From the NCBI GenBank assembly GCA_015058405.1, contig SVCL01000056.1, forward strand, positions 1-64,000: 64,000 nt of DNA, written 5' to 3'. How positions within the stretch are numbered: position 1 is the first letter of the stretch; every line of letters starts with the position of its first letter. A model generated the notes under the pieces. It had not been told where the DNA came from. It worked only from the letters and a program-made list of their open reading frames with translations, and did not search any database. Made by a program: the position numbers and the translations under genes. This DNA comes from Clostridium sp. Its GTDB lineage: Bacteria; Bacillota; Clostridia; Clostridiales; Clostridiaceae. Positions 1-8,757 of this stretch are shown piece after piece.

Positions 1-157
1 CAATTGGATTTTTAGCCTTTGACGAGGGCTTTGTTTTCTCTGAAATAGTATCATCAATAATAAAATATATGGGTTGATTAGAGTTTTGGGATTCATTCCA
101 AATAAGTTCGACAATATAAGAGCTTAATGATCTTTTTAAAAGATTTTCACTATTATA
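1..157 (-). pseudogene. Transposase fragment, N-terminal part (partial)
   Basis: The minus strand reads open from about 157 to the window edge. It encodes a stretch containing ENLLKRSLSSYIVELIW and then YFIIDDTISEKTKPSSKAKN. The second block looks like the first catalytic Asp region of an IS4-like DDE transposase. No start codon with a ribosome site is visible, and the frame runs into antisense of the ABC gene, so the 5' end is probably lost at the junction near 158. The remainder would lie left of the window. The family assignment is from motif memory only. Confidence 0.55.
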
Positions 158-158
158 G

Positions 159-404
159 GTAATAAATGAAAATGAAAATAATCTTTCAGGAGGACAAAGG
201 CAGAGAATAGCATTAGCTAGAATACTTTCTAGAAAGAAAAAGATATTGATCCTTGATGAAGCTACTGCAAATTTGGATTTAAAGACTGCGGAGTTTATAG
301 AAGATTTTGTTTTGGATTCTGAATATATGGTAATAATGATTTCTCATCATTTAAGTGAAAAAAGTAAGAGGAAGTTAGATAAAATATATAATTTATCATA
401 TTAG
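159..404 (+). pseudogene. ABC transporter ATP-binding domain, C-terminal remnant
   Basis: The 81 codons that follow a TAG at 156-158 encode the second half of an ABC ATPase. They contain the signature LSGGQRQR, the Walker B segment ILILDEATANLD and an ISHHLS H-loop. This is the usual end of an exporter-type ATPase. The Walker A half and any membrane domain are missing, because the reading frame is cut by the transposase-like sequence immediately upstream. There is no start codon or ribosome site. I read it as a dead remnant of a transporter disrupted by an insertion. Confidence 0.8.
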
Positions 405-408
405 TAAA

Positions 409-457
409 AAATGCACCTTATAAGTTTTTCTATATAGAATTAACTTAAAGGTGCTTT
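409..457 (+). terminator. Rho-independent terminator after ABC remnant
   Basis: An imperfect hairpin pairs the GCACCTTATAAG region just after the ABC stop with CTTAAAGGTGC and ends in TTTTTA. It probably terminated the original transporter gene. Confidence 0.6.
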
Positions 458-539
458 TTATGTGTATTAACGTATAAATTTATTTTTTAGAAAAATTTCT
501 TATAGTTGAAAAAATACCAAGAAGTGTGAAACCATATCC

Positions 540-973
540 CTAAAGTAAATCGTCTATAAAATTAGATCTAATATCATCATAGTCAGATAAGAAGTTATCA
601 ACACTTCTGATGCAATCAATAATTGTAACATCATATTCGTACTTGTATGCATTGTATATTTCAAGTCCATAAGAAAGGTGTGTTGATATATAAACCATTA
701 TAAGGACAATTATTATTGATGAAATAATTCCCTTTTTTGATAGTATACCTGCAAAGAATTCGTATCCCTTAATAGTACATATAATCATTACAAATCCACA
801 AAATACTGATATAAAGCCGATGCTATATATTAATATCCAAAGTGCAACTCCAATTAATGAGCCTAAAAGGGCTCCTACTATCCCAAAAGAGAAGTTTTCT
901 TTTTTACATTATTATTTACTTCAGTATAAGCATTTTCTGAGTATTCAAAATTATTTTCTTCGTAAGTAGTCAT
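540..973 (-). pseudogene. Small multi-pass membrane protein, frameshifted
   Basis: An ATG at 973 with an AAAGGA ribosome site starts MTTYEENNFEYSEN and reads about 25 codons. The frame then breaks in an A-run (plus-strand T-run, about 900-907). A second frame continues without a stop as ENFSFGIVGALLGSLIG and three further hydrophobic segments to the stop at 540-542. Adding one base in the run would restore a protein of about 144 residues. The function is not recognised. It may be a true pseudogene or a homopolymer sequencing error. Confidence 0.7.
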
Positions 974-1053
974 TTGATAATCCTTTCGTTTGTGTGTTTT
1001 CTATGAAATTATAATGTATAATAAACTTAAATCAATATAGAGGATTTAAAAGG

Positions 1054-1431
1054 TTGGAGATTTCAACCCAAAAGACAATTATTGAAGAAATATTATTTAT
1101 AATATCTATTATATTAATAGTAGTGATTACAGTTTTTTATGCTAAAGATATACTTCACTATATTGTAGGGACTTTAGGAATAATTTTTATTATATTGCAA
1201 TTTGTGAAGCAGGGAATTTCTGAGGAGGGGATTATGGTAATAGCCAGAGGCAAAGATATGTATAGTTGGAGAGAAATTTATAGAATTTAGATTGTAAGAA
1301 AGTCTAATATAAAATTAATATATTATTGTGATGGTGGCGTAGAATACTCACATAAATTTGCAAATGATAATTATAATGAAGTCATGAGAATTTTAAAGAA
1401 AAATTCTACAAAGTATACCTTTATTAACTGA
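1054..1431 (+). pseudogene. Hypothetical membrane protein with in-frame TAG
   Basis: A TTG at 1054 begins MEISTQKTIIEEILF. Two hydrophobic helices follow (about residues 11-30 and 33-50) and then a soluble tail. The frame meets TAG at 1288-1290 but stays open for another 46 codons (IVRKSNIKLIYYCDGG and onwards) to TGA at 1429-1431. The post-stop part looks like a normal continuation of the same domain, so this is probably one gene of about 125 residues with a nonsense mutation. The start has only a weak ribosome site. The family is not recognised. Confidence 0.6.
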
Positions 1432-1460
1432 GTATGATTAGGTAGATTTTATATACAATA

Positions 1461-1500
1461 TAAAAATAGTACATACTATATTTTGGATGTACTATTTTTA
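1461..1500. terminator. Bidirectional terminator hairpin
   Basis: Perfect 14-bp arms (1461-1474 and 1487-1500) flank a 12-nt loop, with A/T runs on both outer sides. It lies between a plus-strand and a minus-strand gene end and probably serves both. Confidence 0.75.
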
Positions 1501-1510
1501 TGTTTAAGTA

Positions 1511-2473
1511 TTAATTAGCTTTTCTTCCTTCATTAATTCCGCAATTAAGATAATGATTATAGTAAGCTATATTGTTAGTTCTAAAAGCTTGTACCAAATC
1601 AGGAGAATTATTCTTATATGTACTTAAGTTAAAAGCAGAGTTTCCTTGGCGTCCTTCCTTCATACCATTAACTAAGAAATGGTTAATTACAGCAAAATGG
1701 TCAGTGCCTAGTTGTGCTCTAACATCAGGATTATTGTTAAGATAATAATTTACATCGAAAATAGGTGAAATTTTTCTATTTTCCTTATATCCATTTGTTA
1801 AAAAATGATTATAGGCAGTTGTATAGTTTGTTCCGAAAGCTGCTTTTAAATCTGCGTTATTATTTAAATAGTATTTAACATCGAATATTTGAGAAGCTGC
1901 ACGACCTTCACCAATTCCAGAGTTTAGAAAATGGTTACCTAATGATATTTCGTTATTTCCAAATATTCTATTTAAGTCTGAGTAATGAGAAGTATAAAAA
2001 GTAGAATTAAATGTTAAATCTTCAATAGAAGAATTTGCTTTTATAATTCTTCTTCCAGTATAAAACTTAGTGATTGAAGATATCTTTACTACATCACCAG
2101 TTTGTGGAGCATTAATAAATTGATTGTTGCCAACGTATATTCCTACATGTCCAGTATGAGGAAATACTAAATCTCCAGGTTCTAATTCATTTTTAGATAC
2201 AGGAGTTCCTTTAGTTATTTGTGTATCAGTTGTTCGTCCAATATTTATATTTAGTGCATTTCTATATGTATAGGATGTTAGTCCAGAGCAATCAAAAGCA
2301 TTTGGGCCAGTAGCACCATACACATAGGGAACCCCTAAAAATTTTTTTGCATAATTTACAATTCGTAATCCTCGAATGCTAAAGGCATTAGCAGTTACGC
2401 TAGTAAAGCAAAGGGGGAGGACTATTGTAATTGCTGTTAACAGAAACAATACTTTTCTTTTGATTTTAAACAT
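1511..2473 (-). CDS. Secreted NlpC/P60 endopeptidase with four C-terminal repeats
   Basis: This is probably a peptidoglycan hydrolase acting outside the cell. Residues 1-30 are a signal peptide ending in ANA. Residues 36-145 are the NlpC/P60 domain, with the catalytic Cys62 in FDCSGLTSYTY and His109 in TGHVGIYVG. The third catalytic position is Asn121 (FINAPQTGD) instead of the common His. Residues about 155-320 are four copies of a 40-residue repeat of the type FDxxYYLNNNxDL...HFLxxGxxEGR, likely a wall or surface binding module. The start has an AAAGGAG ribosome site eight bases upstream. The gene stands alone between opposing genes. Confidence 0.9.
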   Translation of the reverse strand: MFKIKRKVLFLLTAITIVLPLCFTSVTANAFSIRGLRIVNYAKKFLGVPYVYGATGPNAFDCSGLTSYTYRNALNINIGRTTDTQITKGTPVSKNELEPGDLVFPHTGHVGIYVGNNQFINAPQTGDVVKISSITKFYTGRRIIKANSSIEDLTFNSTFYTSHYSDLNRIFGNNEISLGNHFLNSGIGEGRAASQIFDVKYYLNNNADLKAAFGTNYTTAYNHFLTNGYKENRKISPIFDVNYYLNNNPDVRAQLGTDHFAVINHFLVNGMKEGRQGNSAFNLSTYKNNSPDLVQAFRTNNIAYYNHYLNCGINEGRKAN

Positions 2474-2678
2474 TACAATTTCTCCTTTGATAGTTTTTTA
2501 TGTATATTATTTAACTTATATATTATACATAGTTTTAATTATAAAAGGAATATATGCAATGGAAAAGAGGAAATAACAGGTGGAGTGTTATTTTATGAAA
2601 AGTTACTAAAACTTCATTATGTTAAAAAAAAATGATATTATATTAAGGAAAAATAAAAAATAAAAGAGGATATATATT

Positions 2679-3899
2679 ATGAAGAATATGATAAATTTAG
2701 AATTTCCTTTATATATAGAAGAGTTTAAATGTATAGGTGGAAGTTGTACTGATAGCTGCTGTATCGGATGGGATATAGATATTGATAAAATAACTTTTAA
2801 GCAATATTTTAAGGTTAAGGATCAGGAACTTAAAAGAATGTTTCAAAAAAATATACATAATAATGAATATGCAACAAGTGATGATGTTGATTATGGAAAA
2901 GTTAAGCTTGGAAAAGATAAAAGATGCCCTTTTCTAGATGATAATAATTATTGTATTATACATTCAAATCTTGGAGAAGATTATCTTTCAAATGTTTGCA
3001 CATGCTATCCAAGAATTATGAATAAAGTAGATGATCACTATGAAATTTCTCTTGATGTAGCTTGCCCTGAAGCTGCAAGATTAATATTAGATAGAGAAGA
3101 AGGAATAGAGTTTAAAAGAAAAGAAAATAAATTAGGAAAGCATATAGTTTCAGGATATATTGATACTAAATCTAAGGAGTTTAAGGATTCACCAATAAAA
3201 TATTTTAATGAGATAAGAGATGTTAGTATTAATATTATAAAAAATAGAAAATTCAATATAAGTGAAAGATTATATATACTAGGAGATTTCTTAGAAGGTC
3301 TTCAAGAAGAAATTTATGAGAACTTCGATAATGTAGGGAAGTATGTTAAAAATTATAATGTTGAAAAAGCTGGTCTTACCTATGAGAGCAATAGAATGAA
3401 TTATGTTTTACAAGTAGCTTTTCTTAAGGAAATGGTAGAAAAACTAGATGTTTTTAATGAAGTTGAAAGTGAATACTTTAAAGAACATACCAGAGAAATG
3501 TTATCTGGGTTTAGTTTTAATGAAGGTGAAGCCTTAATGGAAAAAGCAGAATTTTATATGAGTACTTTTGAAAGTTATGTGGAAAATATAATTAATAAAA
3601 ATAGTTATATATTTGAAAATTATTTAGTTAACTTTATGTATAATAATTTATTTCCATTTTCAGAAAGTGAATTTATTTTTGATGGGTATATGATATTGTT
3701 ATTTAGATATTCGCTTATTAGATTCTATTTAATAGGGAAGTACTTAAATAATAAAGATCAATCTAAAGAAGATATTATTAATTTTATACAAGGATTTTCA
3801 AAAACTATAGAACATCATAAGACTTATTTAGTTGATGTTTTATATCATATAAGAAAGAATGAGTTTGATAATATAGAATTTGCAAAGACTCTTTTATAA
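2679..3899 (+). CDS. fliB: FliB-family protein (flagellin lysine-N-methylase-like)
   Basis: The protein has 406 residues. The N-terminus carries the family's cysteine cluster, CIGGSCTDSCCIGWDID (residues 18-34). A second cluster lies at about 82-112 (RCPFLDDNNYC then CTCYPR), consistent with a metal or Fe-S site. Members are named for FliB, which methylates flagellin lysines, but no flagellar gene lies in this window, so the substrate here is open. The family hit is clear and the activity is inferred. It is a single gene with its own downstream terminator. Confidence 0.8.
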   Translation: MKNMINLEFPLYIEEFKCIGGSCTDSCCIGWDIDIDKITFKQYFKVKDQELKRMFQKNIHNNEYATSDDVDYGKVKLGKDKRCPFLDDNNYCIIHSNLGEDYLSNVCTCYPRIMNKVDDHYEISLDVACPEAARLILDREEGIEFKRKENKLGKHIVSGYIDTKSKEFKDSPIKYFNEIRDVSINIIKNRKFNISERLYILGDFLEGLQEEIYENFDNVGKYVKNYNVEKAGLTYESNRMNYVLQVAFLKEMVEKLDVFNEVESEYFKEHTREMLSGFSFNEGEALMEKAEFYMSTFESYVENIINKNSYIFENYLVNFMYNNLFPFSESEFIFDGYMILLFRYSLIRFYLIGKYLNNKDQSKEDIINFIQGFSKTIEHHKTYLVDVLYHIRKNEFDNIEFAKTLL

Positions 3900-3911
3900 T
3901 TTAAAGTTTAT

Positions 3912-3948
3912 GAGGACTGTTAAGAATATTACAGGTCCTCGTTTTTTT
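3912..3948 (+). terminator. Rho-independent terminator after fliB
   Basis: GAGGACTGT pairs with ACAGGTCCTC (one bulge) and is followed by TTTTTTT. Confidence 0.85.
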
Positions 3949-4069
3949 ACATTAATATAAATAGCTAAATAGAGTTATATAAATATATTTATTTTAAATA
4001 TACTTTTCTTTTTTAAGATAATGTTGTTAATGTTTAAGAAGAATCATTTTGTCAATAATTTATTAAGAG

Positions 4070-4966
4070 GTGATAAGAATGATTCAGATTGATAATAATT
4101 TTGAAAATTTAAATAAATATTTAATTGATATAGTTAGAAAAAATATATACTCCAATAGAAAGAAAGTAGTTAATTCTTGTCCTAAATGTGGGAAAAATCA
4201 TTATATTAAGTATGGCTTTTTTAAAGGGGTACAGAGATATCGTTGTAAAGATTGTGGAAAGACATTTTCTTTAGTTACAAATTCAATTTGGAGTTATTCA
4301 AAAAAGGAACCAAGTAAATGGATTAAATTTATAGAATTAATGTTAGAAAAGAGAACTTTAAAGTATTGCTCAGAAAAATTAGAGATTAATATAAATACAG
4401 CATTCTATTGGAGACATAAAGTGTTACATGCGTTGACATTTTGTGAGATCCCAGATAAGTTAATTGGAAATGTACATATGATAAAAGCTTCAACAAAGGA
4501 AAATTTTAAGGGAAATAAGCATATAGATACTGATATTAGAGAAAAAGTTTATATGGTATCTGCTAGGGGGGAAGAAGATTCTATTTTGTGTTTACCTGTA
4601 TGTAAAAAAATATGGGATATTAAGAAGTTTAATGAAAAGGTATATAGTAAGGTTAGCAAAAAATCTTTAATTATTCCATATGTTGATAGATATATTCGTG
4701 CTATAGCAGAAAGACATAACGAGAAGATATATAATATCAATAAAGAATTAAGTGACAATAGAGAATCTGATGAATTTATATCTAAATTTAATTTATTATA
4801 TAAAACTTGGTTTAAATCTTTTTATGGAATTGCCACTAAATATCTTGAAAAATATTTATGTTGGTTTGTTATCTTTTTCTTACACAAAAAATTTATAAAT
4901 ATAAACTTTTTTTATGAGTTATTGAATGGTGTCTTTTTTGAAAAAATTAAAGATATAAGTATATAG
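4070..4966 (+). CDS. IS1595/ISXO2-like transposase-related protein, catalytic site degenerate
   Basis: Residues about 37-66 form a transposase zinc ribbon (CPKCGKNHYIKYGFF then YRCKDCGKTF). A helical DNA-binding region follows (about 75-125), typical of IS1595-family transposases. Where the family normally shows a VEIDET-like first catalytic Asp, this protein reads VHMIKASTKENFKGNK, and the later acidic positions are not evident. The frame is intact over 298 codons with a usable AGAGGTG ribosome site. No terminal inverted repeats were recognised at the flanks. It is either a decaying element or a domesticated DNA-binding protein. Confidence 0.65.
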   Translation: MIRMIQIDNNFENLNKYLIDIVRKNIYSNRKKVVNSCPKCGKNHYIKYGFFKGVQRYRCKDCGKTFSLVTNSIWSYSKKEPSKWIKFIELMLEKRTLKYCSEKLEININTAFYWRHKVLHALTFCEIPDKLIGNVHMIKASTKENFKGNKHIDTDIREKVYMVSARGEEDSILCLPVCKKIWDIKKFNEKVYSKVSKKSLIIPYVDRYIRAIAERHNEKIYNINKELSDNRESDEFISKFNLLYKTWFKSFYGIATKYLEKYLCWFVIFFLHKKFININFFYELLNGVFFEKIKDISI

Positions 4967-5173
4967 TCTTTACATAACAACATTATTTTTAGAAAGAAAT
5001 CTAAAGAGAAAAATTTAATTAAAACATATACCTTTATGGAATAATAAATTTAAGATATAGGTTTACAAAAAGAATAGAAATTTCTTTATATAAAGTGAAG
5101 GTTAATTAACTTGAAATTATATAAGGAGGTTATAATGGAGGAAAAAAGAGTGTTATAAGTATAGAATCATAAA
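4967..5173. other. AT-rich gap with a strong ribosome site and a 7-codon ORF
   Basis: AAGGAGGT at 5123-5130 precedes ATG at 5134, but the frame (MEEKRVL) stops at 5155-5157. It could be a leader peptide or the start of a deleted gene. Nothing else is recognised here. Confidence 0.35.
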
Positions 5174-5211
5174 AAGGAATAATTTAAGACCTCACCCTTA
5201 AATCATTCCTT
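5174..5211 (-). terminator. Terminator of the acyl-CoA-ligase-like gene
   Basis: Fifteen-base arms 5174-5188 and 5197-5211 pair with one mismatch. On the minus strand the stem is followed by TTTTTATG. Confidence 0.75.
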
Positions 5212-5223
5212 CTTATTAAATAT

Positions 5224-6795
5224 TTAAGAGTTAGTAACTGCTAGAGCAAGCCTATCAATAGCTTTTTGTTGTAATAAATATTTTTGTACTTTTCCGCTTG
5301 GATTCATAGGAAAAGAGTTTTCGGCAAATAAATACTTTGGCATTTTATATCTAGATAGATTTTGGGAAAGTAATGTTTTAAGCTCTTCTAATTCTATAGA
5401 AATATTTTCTTTAGGAATTATAAAAGCACATATTTCTTCTCCCATTAAAGAATCAGGCACTCCTACAATAGCAACATCTGAAACTTTTTCAAGTTTCAAT
5501 ATTTCATTTTCAATTTCAACTGGAGAAATATTTTCTCCACCTCTATTTATAATGTCTTTTAGTCTTCCTACTATAGAAATAGAACCATCCTTATTCATAA
5601 TACCTATATCTCCAGTGTGAAGCCAACCTTTCTCATCTATAGCTTTTTTATTAGCTTCATCATTATTATAATATCCTTGCATTAAGTAGGGACTTAAAAC
5701 AATAATTTCACCATTTTCCCCTGCAGGTACCGTATTGGAACTATTTATATCACGTATTTTTATAGAAACATTATCTACGGGATTTGCAGTAGTATATGTA
5801 ATAGACTCAATTGTATTAGTTATAGAAATTAAAGTTATTCCTAAGCTTTCTGTTTGTCCATATCCACAATATAAAGAATCTATGCCAAGTTTTTCTCTAA
5901 TGTCTTCTAATAACTTACTAGGACAATCAGAACCAGCTATAAAACCTTTCTTTAAACTTGAAATGTTATAGTCTTTATATTTATTCAAAAGAAATCTAAA
6001 CATGGTAGGTACTCCATGGAAGCATGTGCACCTTTCACTTTCTATAGTTTTTAAAACAGTAGATGTCTTAAACTTATTTATTACTACTAAAGATCCTCCA
6101 ACAAAGAACATTAATAATGAGCTATATAAACAACCCATCATATGATAAAGAGGTAATACTAAAATTAACTTATCATCTTCATCGTAATTAAATTGCTTTT
6201 GAAAACTACGAATACCATTTAATATACAGCAGTGGCTATGTAATACTGATTTTGGTAAACCAGTTGTTCCTGATGTGTATAAAATTAAAGCTGTATCATC
6301 AGGTAAAACTGTTTTTTGTGCTTCTTTTAACTCTAAAATATATGAGGATTTATTTTCTATAGATTCATATGTTTTTGATAAGTCATTAAAAGTTAATATA
6401 TTATTTAGATTTGGTAAGTCTAAGTTAGAATTTTTAATAACTTTATTCATAAGCTCATTTGTAGTAAATAGTAGAGAGCAGTCTGATTGCTTTAAAACAT
6501 AAGATAATTCTTTTTCAGTATAATTATTGTTTATAGAAACAAGTACGGCACCAATCTTCATTGATGCTAGTAATAAAGCTAAGTATTCAGGAGTATTATC
6601 TGAAAAAACACCTATATGTGATGTTTTTTTTACACCTAGTTTCATTAAAGCTATGGAATAACAATTGATTTTATTTTGAAATTCTAAGTACGTATATGTT
6701 TCGTTTTTTTCTGGATAAATTATAGCTGTATTATTTTCATGTTTTTTGAAGCTTTCTTCTATGTATTCTGTTAAAGTAAGATTTAATAAATTCAT
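5224..6795 (-). CDS. AMP-forming acyl-CoA synthetase/ligase (class I adenylate-forming enzyme)
   Basis: The enzyme is predicted to activate a carboxylic acid to acyl-AMP and pass it to CoA or another thiol. It has 523 residues, the normal length for fatty-acid or carnitine-type CoA ligases. Visible motifs in order are the P-loop ILYTSGTTGLPKSVLHSH (about 171-188), YGQTESLG (A5), GWLHTGDIG (A7), GRLKDIINRGGENISP (A8 and hinge) and PSGKVQKY near the C-terminus with the catalytic Lys. The substrate cannot be read from sequence. The start has AGGGGGA six bases upstream. It is monocistronic, with no thioesterase, dehydrogenase or carrier protein beside it. Confidence 0.88.
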   Translation of the reverse strand: MNLLNLTLTEYIEESFKKHENNTAIIYPEKNETYTYLEFQNKINCYSIALMKLGVKKTSHIGVFSDNTPEYLALLLASMKIGAVLVSINNNYTEKELSYVLKQSDCSLLFTTNELMNKVIKNSNLDLPNLNNILTFNDLSKTYESIENKSSYILELKEAQKTVLPDDTALILYTSGTTGLPKSVLHSHCCILNGIRSFQKQFNYDEDDKLILVLPLYHMMGCLYSSLLMFFVGGSLVVINKFKTSTVLKTIESERCTCFHGVPTMFRFLLNKYKDYNISSLKKGFIAGSDCPSKLLEDIREKLGIDSLYCGYGQTESLGITLISITNTIESITYTTANPVDNVSIKIRDINSSNTVPAGENGEIIVLSPYLMQGYYNNDEANKKAIDEKGWLHTGDIGIMNKDGSISIVGRLKDIINRGGENISPVEIENEILKLEKVSDVAIVGVPDSLMGEEICAFIIPKENISIELEELKTLLSQNLSRYKMPKYLFAENSFPMNPSGKVQKYLLQQKAIDRLALAVTNS

Positions 6796-7079
6796 GTAAT
6801 TCCCCCTAAATTTTAATAATAATGGTTATGTATACTAATATAGTAACATTTTGTAATTAATAAAGGAAGGATTTTTATATTAAATGATATGTGTTAAATT
6901 TACTAAATGATATTCTAAAATAAAATATAGAATATGCGAATAGATTTAAACAGATATATAACGTAACAATATGAGGTTGGAAAATATATAAAAAATTGAT
7001 AAAATATAAAAATAGAATAATTAGCAAAATGGAAGTGTAAAAGTGGTTTTATACTAAAAGAGCTTAGAGGGGTATAGTT
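6796..7079. promoter_or_regulatory. Divergent intergenic region
   Basis: About 280 bases separate the divergent ligase gene and the ABC-like pair and must hold promoters for both. It is too AT-rich for me to assign -35/-10 pairs with confidence. AGAGGGG at 7066-7072 is the ribosome site for the gene at 7080. Confidence 0.4.
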
Positions 7080-8756
7080 ATGAGAAAGAAAGTTATGAGA
7101 TTAGGGGATTTTTCTTTATTAAAGATACTTATAAAGAATGATTTTTTTACATGTATCATTAGTTTTTCTAAGAAGATATTCGATTCAATAATATATGCTA
7201 TGTCAATAATAGTTTTTTCAAAATTTATTAATAGTATAATTCAGATATTACATAAAGAAATAAAAATCTTTAATCTTTTGATATGGATGGCGTTAGGAAC
7301 ACTGATTGTGGGATATAAATATATATCTAAAGATATAGATAAATTACTATGTACTATTTTAGAAAATAAATTAAAAATTAGAATTGGGATGAAGGTTTTA
7401 GATAAGATAGCGAATGTATCTTGTGAAAATGTTACTAATAAAGATCTTTGGGAGAAGATATCTAAATATAAGAATTCATTAGAAAAAATAATAACTAATA
7501 TATACATGAATTTTATTACTTTAATATCTTCTGTATTAGAATTTTTAATTATTTTAATAATAATATTTAAGCAAAATAAAAGTTTGGCTATTATAGAATT
7601 TGTATTAATGGTCCTGATGCTTGTTTTAAGTATATTTATATTTAAGTTATTCAATAAAATTAATTTTAATAATGAGTTAATAGAAGTTAGTAAATTAAAT
7701 GATATATTAAAAAAGGATGAATTTCTTAATGACAGAGAAATATTTTCTTATAAGGAATTAGTAAATAAGAAGATAGAAATACTTCTAAAGAAAATAAGTA
7801 AATCGGAATTAAGGTTGAATTTAAAGAAAAATATTATTTGTAAATTAGGAGATATTTTAAGTTTTATATTTGGAATAGTTTCTATAATTAAGCTAGTACC
7901 AAGTATAAAAGATAACAAAATATCTATAGGATTTTTCATAGCGCTAAATATAATATTAATAATGAATATAAAAGAAATATTTATAAACGCTTTTAAAAAT
8001 ATTAGTGAGTTAAATGTAGCAAATGAGATTTTTAGATATTTAGAATTAATAGAAAATTTACCTTTAAGAGGAGAAGGACAAGCTATAGATATAGAACAGA
8101 TTGAATTCAAAAATGTATCTTTAAAAAATGCAGGAGAGGAAACATATGTTTTTAAAAATATATGTTTTTCATTGAGAAAAGGAAAATCTTATTTATTTAT
8201 TGGAAAAAATAAAGCAGCCATAATGTTTAAGTTGCTATTTGGAATGATTGATGAATTTGAAGGAGAAATATTAATAAATGGAATAAGCTTAAAGGAATTT
8301 AGTAGGGATGATTTAATAAGTAGTGTATCTGTATTTTTTAAAGATTTTAATAAATATCCTATATCAATAAAAGAAAATTTAAACTTAGGAAATAGTGAAG
8401 AGGTAAATGATGTGTCTCTTAATAAAGTTATGAATAAGTTTAACTTATGTAATTTTTTTATATCACTACCTAAAGGCATAAATACATCCTTAAATGATAT
8501 AGATATAGAAAAAGATATATTACAAAGGTTTATCATATCAAGATTATCTTTGAGTGAAACAGGTTTGAAAATAATAGAAGATTTTTTGGAAACTCAGAAA
8601 GAAAAGAAAATTATTGATATTTATAATAATTTTAATGATATAAATAGGGATAAAATTATTGTTTATATAAGTGAATCTAATATTCTTAAAGATGTAGTAG
8701 ACTTAGTAATTAATATTAATAATGAATGTATAAATGAAGCACAAGGGGGAGAATAA
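7080..8756 (+). CDS. ABC exporter-like protein with degenerate ATPase domain (A)
   Basis: The 558-residue protein has the layout of an exporter half-transporter: about six hydrophobic helices in residues 1-310, then an ATPase fold from about 335. The fold's landmarks survive (FKNICFSLRKGKS, GEILINGISLKEFSRDDL, FNKYPISIKENL). The catalytic motifs do not. The Walker A position reads GKNKAAIMF, the Q-loop reads FFKDF, the signature region reads DIEKDILQ, Walker B reads LKIIEDFLE and the H-loop reads ISESNI. ATP hydrolysis is therefore unlikely. The gene is followed after one base by the TTG start of a second protein of the same kind, suggesting a heterodimer. Confidence 0.8.
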   Translation: MRKKVMRLGDFSLLKILIKNDFFTCIISFSKKIFDSIIYAMSIIVFSKFINSIIQILHKEIKIFNLLIWMALGTLIVGYKYISKDIDKLLCTILENKLKIRIGMKVLDKIANVSCENVTNKDLWEKISKYKNSLEKIITNIYMNFITLISSVLEFLIILIIIFKQNKSLAIIEFVLMVLMLVLSIFIFKLFNKINFNNELIEVSKLNDILKKDEFLNDREIFSYKELVNKKIEILLKKISKSELRLNLKKNIICKLGDILSFIFGIVSIIKLVPSIKDNKISIGFFIALNIILIMNIKEIFINAFKNISELNVANEIFRYLELIENLPLRGEGQAIDIEQIEFKNVSLKNAGEETYVFKNICFSLRKGKSYLFIGKNKAAIMFKLLFGMIDEFEGEILINGISLKEFSRDDLISSVSVFFKDFNKYPISIKENLNLGNSEEVNDVSLNKVMNKFNLCNFFISLPKGINTSLNDIDIEKDILQRFIISRLSLSETGLKIIEDFLETQKEKKIIDIYNNFNDINRDKIIVYISESNILKDVVDLVININNECINEAQGGE

Positions 8757-8757
8757 A

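Noticed and set aside
4070..4966. Complete active insertion sequence
   Set aside because: No terminal inverted repeats or target duplication were found, and the catalytic Asp motif is missing.
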